A stretch of 35,873 nucleotides of DNA, from positions 1 through 35,873 of the forward strand of contig CAJUMA010000006.1 in NCBI GenBank assembly GCA_910587065.1, given 5' to 3'. The notes under the pieces were generated by a model. The model had not been told where the DNA came from and searched no databases. It saw nothing but the letters and a program-made list of their open reading frames with translations. Source of the DNA: an uncultured Bacilli bacterium. Its GTDB lineage: Bacteria; Bacillota_I; Bacilli_A; RF39; UBA660. Below are positions 30,311 through 35,873 of the stretch, one piece after another; the first letter of the stretch is position 1, and each line of letters begins with the position of its first letter. The position numbers were made by a program, and so were the translations under genes.

Positions 30311-31651
30311 TTATTTATTTTCTTCAAAAATTAATAGTTTTGAATATTTCCATGCTAAGTTCCTTAAAACTAATTTGTTTATGTAATTTTCAGTAACTTC
30401 TCCATTTGCAACACCATTCTTTATTTGCTTAAAAGCATTTTCATAATCTGTAACAATTAACATATCATTTCCAGCCAATAAAGCATTAACATATCTATTG
30501 CTAATATTTTTTGTTGCACCCATATCTAAATCATCAGTCATAATAACGCCTGTAAATCCAAGATTTGATCTCAAGATATTATGAACAGCACTTGATAAAC
30601 TTGATGGCTCTTCTTCTATTTTTGTAAATGTATTATGACTTACAAGTACAGCCTCTGCACCTGCTTCAATCCCTGCCTTAAATGGTAAAATATTATTATT
30701 CATTATTTCTTGTAACTCAGTATCATCTAGTGATTCTGAATTATGTGTATCTTTATTATCTCCATAACCTGGGAAATGTTTTAAGACATAAGATACATCA
30801 CTGCCTTTGAATCCATAAATAACTGTATCTGCATATTTACTTGTTATATCTACTCCATAACCTATAGTTCTATCATATATATAAGAGTTAGTATCTGTAG
30901 ACATATCAACAACTGGAGCAAGATTAACATTTAAATGAAGTGAACTTAGTAATTTATTTTTATTTTTAACATCTTCAAGTATCGCATCTAATCCGCCTGC
31001 ATCATATATTTCTTTAGGACTTTTAAACGGAGTAGCTGCTAAATTAGGATTAGTACTAACACGGTTTACTCTTCCGCCTTCCTCATCAACTGCTGTGATT
31101 AGAGGAATACTTGCTGTCTTATTAAGAGAATCTATCATATTTAAAACTTCATCTTTTGTTTTATCTTTAAAATCTTTTTCAAAGAAGAGATACCCAGCAA
31201 CATTATAATTATTAGCATCTTTTTCAGGATATCTAATTAATAATAATTGTCCAATTTTTTGATCTAATGACATCTTTGAAAGTGTATTATATGCTTGTGT
31301 ATAAAACTTTGAAAATATCCCATTATCAGTCCATTTACTTAAGTCCTCAACTTCTCCATTAACTAACTTTACAGAAGAAACAATATTTACGCCTTCATTA
31401 CTCATATTCTTATTTAAAACACCAGTATACTCTAGAATAGCTCGGTCTCCTACACTCAAATCTTCATCGCTTTTTAGTCTATAGATAAAATCATCAACAT
31501 CTTTAAATACCAATATATCATCTTGTTTTGATATGACTGTACCTTCAAGTTTCCCATATTTAGTTTTTTCCATCTTATTTATCTTTATAACAATGATAAT
31601 TAAAAATAAAATAATGGCTATTGCTCCTAGAATTGGAATTATCTTTTTCAT
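30311..31651 (-). CDS. nagZ: membrane-anchored GH3 beta-N-acetylhexosaminidase (NagZ-like)
   Basis: About 446 residues. A single N-terminal membrane span (IIPILGAIAIILFLIIIVI) is followed by a ~95-residue beta-rich region (KLEGTVISKQDDILVFKD...). The GH3 barrel begins at about residue 130: KIGQLLLIRYP, VDEEGGRVNRV, LNVNLAPVVDM, KHFPGYGDNKDTH with the general-acid Asp-His pair, and the nucleophile Asp in MTDDLDMGA. Known: NagZ-type enzymes remove GlcNAc from muropeptides. The membrane anchor points to a role outside the cell in wall turnover. The best start is the ATG at 31651, seven bases after AGGTG. Confidence 0.88.
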   Translation of the reverse strand: MKKIIPILGAIAIILFLIIIVIKINKMEKTKYGKLEGTVISKQDDILVFKDVDDFIYRLKSDEDLSVGDRAILEYTGVLNKNMSNEGVNIVSSVKLVNGEVEDLSKWTDNGIFSKFYTQAYNTLSKMSLDQKIGQLLLIRYPEKDANNYNVAGYLFFEKDFKDKTKDEVLNMIDSLNKTASIPLITAVDEEGGRVNRVSTNPNLAATPFKSPKEIYDAGGLDAILEDVKNKNKLLSSLHLNVNLAPVVDMSTDTNSYIYDRTIGYGVDITSKYADTVIYGFKGSDVSYVLKHFPGYGDNKDTHNSESLDDTELQEIMNNNILPFKAGIEAGAEAVLVSHNTFTKIEEEPSSLSSAVHNILRSNLGFTGVIMTDDLDMGATKNISNRYVNALLAGNDMLIVTDYENAFKQIKNGVANGEVTENYINKLVLRNLAWKYSKLLIFEENK

Positions 31652-31721
31652 CATCAATCACCTAGTTAATATTATTCTCATACTTTATTAATAGAACTAG
31701 ATTTATTACTATCTATAATAA

Positions 31722-31745
31722 AAGATAGATTATAAAATCTATCTT
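31722..31745. terminator. terminator after the EndA-like operon
   Basis: AAGATAGATT/AATCTATCTT, a perfect 10-bp stem with an ATAA loop, overlaps the stop of the minus-strand gene 31739 and is followed on that strand by TTATTATAG. Confidence 0.65.
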
Positions 31746-32206
31746 CGGTTCTGATTCCACTTTTGTCTATAATCCTCTATTCTCGCATTATGATTTTTCA
31801 TAATTTCACTAAACTCCGCATTTTTAACTCTAAAGTTTACATTTACTCGTGATCTATTAGTGTTAGTTACATAGAATCCATCACGACTCATCGTTGGATG
31901 ATCTTTTATACATGCATACTCACTAACAGCAAAATTCTCACTTGGTAAAAAAGATTCTAGAAGAAGACCTGATATTTCTCTTGTTAGAATATCTGCATAA
32001 ACAGAAGATATTCCCATGTCATAGCCTCGCTCAAAAACTTTTTTTCCCTCCTTAGTTATCTCCATATCGACAACTAATCTATTGTTAGAACTAGCAAATT
32101 CCATAATACCATAAATGGTATCTTCATCCATCATAAATTGTTCTAAATATTCAACCATTACTTTGGCTTTTTCTTTAGCTACTATTTCAGCTTGTTCTCT
32201 TTTCAT
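31739..32206 (-). CDS. hypothetical protein downstream of the EndA-like nuclease
   Basis: A 155-residue soluble protein, not recognised. It has a helical, charged N-terminus (EQAEIVAKEKAKVMVEYLEQF) and a middle resembling a conserved domain (NRLVVDMEITKEGKKVFERG). Its start lies 20 bp inside the end of the nuclease gene, so the two are coupled. Its role may relate to the nuclease, for example immunity or processing, but nothing shows this. Confidence 0.6.
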   Translation of the reverse strand: MKREQAEIVAKEKAKVMVEYLEQFMMDEDTIYGIMEFASSNNRLVVDMEITKEGKKVFERGYDMGISSVYADILTREISGLLLESFLPSENFAVSEYACIKDHPTMSRDGFYVTNTNRSRVNVNFRVKNAEFSEIMKNHNARIEDYRQKWNQNRR

Positions 32207-32912
32207 CTAAAACACTCTCTCCCGTTTCATAATTTATTTTTACACCATCTTGAACATTATAAATATATATATTAAATTTAATACCACTACCATTATCTTC
32301 AATAGATTTTGCTTCCATTTGTATTCCACTTACAAGCAAATTATTACCTTGGTAAACTGGCGTTACACGATATAAAACGTGATTCCCTGTTTCCTTAATA
32401 TATTTGGAAACTTTATTTTCATAATCTAACATAATTCCTGTATTAGCATTTCTTGTACAAGTAATTAGATTTTTTTCATTAGCATTTTCTCCTGTCAATT
32501 GATAACCTATTAAATGACACCTATTATATAAATACTTGCCACTTATAAAATCATACTTAACTGTATGCCATCCACTTGGTTTAATTGAACCAATTTCTCC
32601 TCTTTCCTCGGTAGGCATTAAATCAAGACCAATTAGAGACATTGCAACACCAGCACGACCTAAAGAATCCAAATCACTATAAAACTCATAAGTTCGCAAA
32701 ACAAAGTCCTCCTCTAAAAAATATGGTTCATTATTATTAATTACAACATATTTATTAACCCCATCATAAGGACTAATATTTAAAATGGATTCAGCATACT
32801 TAACATTACTATCTGGACTTACGCCTCTTGTCTTGTCAATATATCCATTATAAATGAGTGTGGCAAGACCAATTAATACTACAAAAGTAATACTAGCACT
32901 TTTCTTTTTCAT
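32187..32912 (-). CDS. EndA-like DNA/RNA non-specific endonuclease, membrane-anchored
   Basis: 241 residues. A signal or anchor helix (SASITFVVLIGLATLIY) is followed by a DNA/RNA non-specific endonuclease domain. The catalytic segment is KYLYNRCHLIGYQL (H133, the DRGH-equivalent, here NRCH), followed by NEKNLITCTRNANTGIMLDYE, which supplies the metal-binding Asn. Known: pneumococcal EndA has this layout and cuts DNA at the cell surface during uptake and nutrient use. The Arg-Gly to Arg-Cys change is also seen in EndA-like proteins with NRSH. Second gene of a three-gene unit 33411-31739. Confidence 0.85.
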   Translation of the reverse strand: MKKKSASITFVVLIGLATLIYNGYIDKTRGVSPDSNVKYAESILNISPYDGVNKYVVINNNEPYFLEEDFVLRTYEFYSDLDSLGRAGVAMSLIGLDLMPTEERGEIGSIKPSGWHTVKYDFISGKYLYNRCHLIGYQLTGENANEKNLITCTRNANTGIMLDYENKVSKYIKETGNHVLYRVTPVYQGNNLLVSGIQMEAKSIEDNGSGIKFNIYIYNVQDGVKINYETGESVLDEKRTS

Positions 32913-32913
32913 T

Positions 32914-33411
32914 CTAATAAGAATCTACACTTTCAACTTCATAAGCAGTAACATTTTTAGCATATTCTCCACAATAACTAATAGTTTGTTTCCACTTATC
33001 ATATTTACTTATATTTTCAATATATAAAGTTTCTGTACCAACAACATATCCTTCTTTATCCAAAAAAGAATAATTAACATTTATCGTATCAGTTGATAGA
33101 ATATTGCTCTTATACTTTTCTTTATCAAATAACTCTACTTTTGTTGATAAAACAAAACATTTTTCTTTGCTGTTATAGTTAGTATCTTCTACTTGTACTC
33201 GCATACCTACTTTAGGTAATTCAATTGTTTTTTCATCAATACTTTTGAATTCTGTTGACTCAATTGAGGCAAAAATTATAAAAGCAAAAAATAATATAGG
33301 CAAAATAAGATAAATGAAAGCTACAACAATTATAAGAGCAATAATTCCCTTTCTATTTTTCTTCTGTGGTTTAATTTCCGCTACTTCATTAATTTTCTCT
33401 TCCTTTGTCAT
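32914..33411 (-). CDS. single-span membrane protein, unknown
   Basis: 165 residues. A cytoplasmic Lys-rich start (NEVAEIKPQKKNRKG) is followed by one strong membrane span (IIALIIVVAFIYLILPILFF). The extracellular part of about 110 residues is beta-rich (VGMRVQVEDTNYNSKEKCFV, DKEGYVVGTETLYIENISKY), resembling FxLYD or similar small surface domains; not recognised further. First gene of the EndA-like unit, its stop two bases before the EndA-like ATG, and divergent from ldh. Confidence 0.6.
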   Translation of the reverse strand: MTKEEKINEVAEIKPQKKNRKGIIALIIVVAFIYLILPILFFAFIIFASIESTEFKSIDEKTIELPKVGMRVQVEDTNYNSKEKCFVLSTKVELFDKEKYKSNILSTDTINVNYSFLDKEGYVVGTETLYIENISKYDKWKQTISYCGEYAKNVTAYEVESVDSY

Positions 33412-33532
33412 AAAACACCTCTTATTTATATTTTAAATTTATTTTTTATAAAATACAAGTAAAGTGTAAAGAATACTTTAATAATCACGCAATAATGCTA
33501 ATTTGTATGATATATTTAAAATAGGTGATAAG

Positions 33533-34441
33533 ATGAAAAATAAAGTTATAATTATTGGCTGTGGTAATGTTGGAATGTCTTACGCATATGCATTAGTAAA
33601 CCAAACAACATACGTTGATGAATTAGTTTTAATCGACATTAATAAAGAAAGAATTATAGGTGAAGTTGCTGATTTAAATCATTGTCTTCCCTACTGCCCA
33701 TCAAAAATAAATATTAAAGCTGGTTCTTATGAGGATTGTAATAACGCACGAATAGTCGTTATTGCAGCTGGTGCAAATCAAGCCCCTGGTGAAACGAGAA
33801 TGGACCTTATTCATAAAAATAGTTCCATATTTAAGGAAATTGTTGAAAATGTCATGAGCAATAATTTTAAAGGTATATTTTTAGTAGCTACTAACCCACT
33901 TGATGTGATGACCTATTTAACTCTAAAATACTCAGGATTACCAAATAATCAAGTAATTGGTTCTGGAACTACCCTTGATACTGCAAGATTAAAATATATG
34001 ATAAGTGAAGAAGTTAATATTTGTCCTAAAAATATTGAAGCATATGTTATTGGAGAACATGGAGATTCGGAATTCGTTCCATGGAGCAATGCAACAATAG
34101 GTCTTACAAATATTAAGAGTTTCCTAACTGAAGAAAAAATGGCCAATATTGAAAAAAAGGTTCGAGAATCGGCTTATGAAATAATAAAAAGAAAAGGCGC
34201 AACTTATTATGGTATAGGAGCGTCCTTAGTTCGAATAACTAATGCAATTCTTGAAGATAAAAATATAATTCTTTCTGTTTCTTCTTACGATAGTGAAAAC
34301 AAAATTTGCATATCAACTCCAGCAATAGTTGGTTCCTCTGGTATACAAAAAAAAATATTCATTCCACTTAACGAAGAAGAGACTAAAAAATTAACTAACT
34401 CTATTAATGTCATAAAAGATGCCATCAATAGTATCAACTAA
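33533..34441 (+). CDS. ldh: L-lactate dehydrogenase
   Basis: A 302-residue LDH reducing pyruvate to L-lactate with NADH. The NAD-binding loop is IIGCGNVGMSYAYAL. Substrate-loop residue Gln in AGANQAPGETRMDL points to lactate rather than malate dehydrogenase, which has Arg there. The catalytic His is in GEHGDSEFVPWS, and the substrate-binding Arg is in GTTLDTARLKYMI. The start is set by AGGTG with the ATG at 33533; the frame is open further upstream but without a site. No allosteric His-Arg pattern for fructose-1,6-bisphosphate can be judged here. A bidirectional terminator follows. Confidence 0.94.
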   Translation: MKNKVIIIGCGNVGMSYAYALVNQTTYVDELVLIDINKERIIGEVADLNHCLPYCPSKINIKAGSYEDCNNARIVVIAAGANQAPGETRMDLIHKNSSIFKEIVENVMSNNFKGIFLVATNPLDVMTYLTLKYSGLPNNQVIGSGTTLDTARLKYMISEEVNICPKNIEAYVIGEHGDSEFVPWSNATIGLTNIKSFLTEEKMANIEKKVRESAYEIIKRKGATYYGIGASLVRITNAILEDKNIILSVSSYDSENKICISTPAIVGSSGIQKKIFIPLNEEETKKLTNSINVIKDAINSIN

Positions 34442-34466
34442 AAAATAGCAGACAAACTGCTATTTT
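34442..34466. terminator. bidirectional terminator between ldh and the thioredoxin-like gene
   Basis: AAAATAGCAG/CTGCTATTTT, a perfect 10-bp stem with an ACAAA loop and T-rich flanks on both strands. Confidence 0.8.
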
Positions 34467-34987
34467 CTTTTCTTTATTTTTAAACTCTCTAACATTTCAC
34501 AAAGTTTATCATATTCTATGAAGCCTAAATAACTTTTCATTATTTTCTTATTTTTTATAAAGAGCAACATTGGCGTATAACCAAAATCATCCATTATACT
34601 TTCATCTTCATTTGTATCTAATTGTTTTAAAAGTGTAAAACTATTCTTGTCTTTTATATTACCACTTTCATCTACTATATCTTCTAAACTTATATAATTA
34701 GTTTGAAAATCATAATTCTCTTGAGCACTTCTCAAGACTGGTAATATTTGTTTAGAAAAATTGCAATTCTTTCGCCCAATCATAACAACATATATTTTAT
34801 CTTTAGAAAAATCATTAATATCTTCTGCTTCAATTAGATTAAAAGCACTTAAGTCATAACTTGACGATGTTGGTGCCTCTATTGATGTATCCTTATTATC
34901 CTTTTTAGCACTTATTAAAACTACTCCAAGTAGTAAAACAATTATTCCAATAACAACAAATATACTTAATCCATTTTTCTTATCCAT
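34460..34987 (-). CDS. membrane-anchored thioredoxin-like protein, monothiol
   Basis: 175 residues. An N-terminal membrane span (LSIFVVIGIIVLLLGVVLIS) and a Ser/Thr linker precede a thioredoxin-fold domain from about residue 55. The active site region is VVMIGRKNCNFSKQILPVL, CxxS rather than CxxC, and the cis-Pro loop is FGYTPMLLFI. With one Cys it may act as a chaperone or monothiol oxidoreductase rather than a disulfide reductant. Partners unknown. Minus strand, 52 bp after the sensor kinase gene. Confidence 0.65.
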   Translation of the reverse strand: MDKKNGLSIFVVIGIIVLLLGVVLISAKKDNKDTSIEAPTSSSYDLSAFNLIEAEDINDFSKDKIYVVMIGRKNCNFSKQILPVLRSAQENYDFQTNYISLEDIVDESGNIKDKNSFTLLKQLDTNEDESIMDDFGYTPMLLFIKNKKIMKSYLGFIEYDKLCEMLESLKIKKRK

Positions 34988-35039
34988 AATTCCACCTACA
35001 ACTATATTATAATTAATTATTTAATAATTCAACTGTTTT

Positions 35040-35873
35040 TTACTTCATATATCTAATTATAAAACTCGTTCCCTTACCTAATTCACTTTTAACTTTAATT
35101 CTTCCATTATCTGCCTCAACTATCTTCTTAGCTAAAGAAAGACCTATACCAAAACCATTATCATTGTCATTTAACTTATAAAATCTTTTAAATATATTTT
35201 TAATGTTCTTTTTATCTATGCCACAACCAAAATCTTTTAAAATAACTTCCGTATATAAATCAGTTGAATCAATATTTATTAAAACAATCCCATTTTCATA
35301 TGAGTGTTCAATCGAATTTTTAATAATATTAGTTAAGGCCTCTACTTCCCATTTAAAGTCTAACTTTATTGTATCACTTTTTTTATATTCAAACTTTATC
35401 TCAATATTTTTTAAATCAGCCAACAAAGAAACATTTTTAATAGATTCTTCAATTACTTTATTAATACTAAGACATTCCTTTTTTAACTTTACTGTATTAG
35501 TATCAAACAAAGATAATTTCAAAATATTATATACTAGAAAATTGATATAAACTAATTCTCTTTTTATATCCATAATAAAATCTTTTCTAATATCATCTGA
35601 CATATTCTCATCATCAATTATATTATCAAGCATAATACCAATAGATGTTAATGGGGTTTTTAATTGATGAGAGACATCAGATAAAGAATCTTTCAATTTC
35701 TGTTTATCACTTAAAGAATTTACAGCACTTTCTTTTAGCATAACCATAGTTTTATAGATTTCATTTTGTAAAATAGATAAATACCCTTCTTTATTAGAAA
35801 TCAAATCTAATTTATAATTTTTTTTATTAATCTCTTCGACATAATAAATTAATCTTTTAATATTTTTATTATT
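35040..35873 (-). CDS. sensor histidine kinase, C-terminal part (cut by the window end)
   Basis: The frame runs to the window edge at 35873; an internal TTG at 35804 is not the start. Visible domains are a coiled DHp helix with the H-box SDVSHQLKTPLTSIGIMLD, then the ATPase domain with N-box (NIIKNSIEHS), G1 box (DFGCGI) and G2 box (GFGIGLSLAKKIVEADNG). It autophosphorylates on the H-box His and passes phosphate to a response regulator, presumably encoded just beyond the window. The sensing part is not visible. The HQLKTPLT box suits HPK-type kinases such as those responding to cell-wall stress, but the signal is unknown. Confidence 0.9.
   Translation of the reverse strand, partial: NNKNIKRLIYYVEEINKKNYKLDLISNKEGYLSILQNEIYKTMVMLKESAVNSLSDKQKLKDSLSDVSHQLKTPLTSIGIMLDNIIDDENMSDDIRKDFIMDIKRELVYINFLVYNILKLSLFDTNTVKLKKECLSINKVIEESIKNVSLLADLKNIEIKFEYKKSDTIKLDFKWEVEALTNIIKNSIEHSYENGIVLINIDSTDLYTEVILKDFGCGIDKKNIKNIFKRFYKLNDNDNGFGIGLSLAKKIVEADNGRIKVKSELGKGTSFIIRYMK

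Noticed and set aside
1..35873. Genetic code 4 (TGA as Trp) as in Mycoplasma
   Set aside because: TGA ends genes where expected, including the ATGA overlap between ku and the ligase, and Trp is encoded by TGG.

Overview
The window is AT-rich Firmicutes-type DNA. Gene starts are preceded by AGGAGG- or AGGTG-type ribosome binding sites, promoters are mostly extended -10 (TGnTATAAT), intrinsic terminators are common, and TGA is used as stop (for example the ATGA overlap inside the Ku-ligase operon), so code 11 applies. The gene set (DUF1848, DUF2207, L-lactate dehydrogenase, split LigD with Ku, NagZ-like GH3, EndA-like nuclease) fits an uncultured gut Bacilli/Clostridia-type bacterium. The lineage is an inference.

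Positions 1 to about 13,160 are a mosaic of mobilizable elements. There are two MobV (Mob_Pre) relaxase genes (2024-3304 minus and 5264-6628 plus). There are also two origin-of-transfer modules of the same layout (about 78-280 and 5050-5224), one carrying the pMV158-type nick decamer TAGTGTGTTA. A large serine recombinase is broken in two: its DNA-binding C-terminal part lies at 3552-5039, and its promoter, leader and first ~20 residues lie at 12786-13055. The stretch between the pieces reads like a circular element opened inside its own recombinase gene. Its cargo is a nuclease-like protein with nine zinc-ribbon repeats (6616-8910 minus), a two-gene operon whose first protein ends in a HEPN-like RX4H motif (9004-11635, the best candidate for an undescribed defence system), a DUF3990 gene with a nonsense codon, and a structured leader before a frameshifted small gene. 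The left part (331-1978) carries two tandem DUF1653 genes, a PNPOx-like flavoprotein and an unknown gene on one minus-strand operon.

Positions 13,247-18,840 hold an aminoglycoside-phosphotransferase-fold kinase, an HExxH zinc metallopeptidase-like protein, a DUF2207 membrane protein, and a zone of decayed gene ends at 18,040-18,770. From 18,840 follow a Cys-His-Asp transglutaminase-like protein, a YgeA-type Asp/Glu racemase, and a compact NHEJ operon (Ku, stand-alone LigD-type ligase, phosphoesterase-polymerase fusion; 20,568-23,581).

Positions 23,583-30,261 carry an unknown protein, a Ppx/GppA-like protein, an RBBP9-like hydrolase, one intact and two broken ASCH-like genes, a HAD pseudogene with two frameshifts, a Nudix hydrolase and a DUF1848 radical-SAM-like protein. 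Positions 30,311-35,873 carry cell-envelope and housekeeping genes: GH3 beta-N-acetylhexosaminidase, a hypothetical protein, an EndA-like nuclease, a membrane protein, L-lactate dehydrogenase, a membrane-anchored thioredoxin-like protein and the C-terminal part of a sensor histidine kinase. At least nine genes or gene remnants are interrupted, so the region is losing genes steadily. All functions are read from motifs and family knowledge; no database search was possible.
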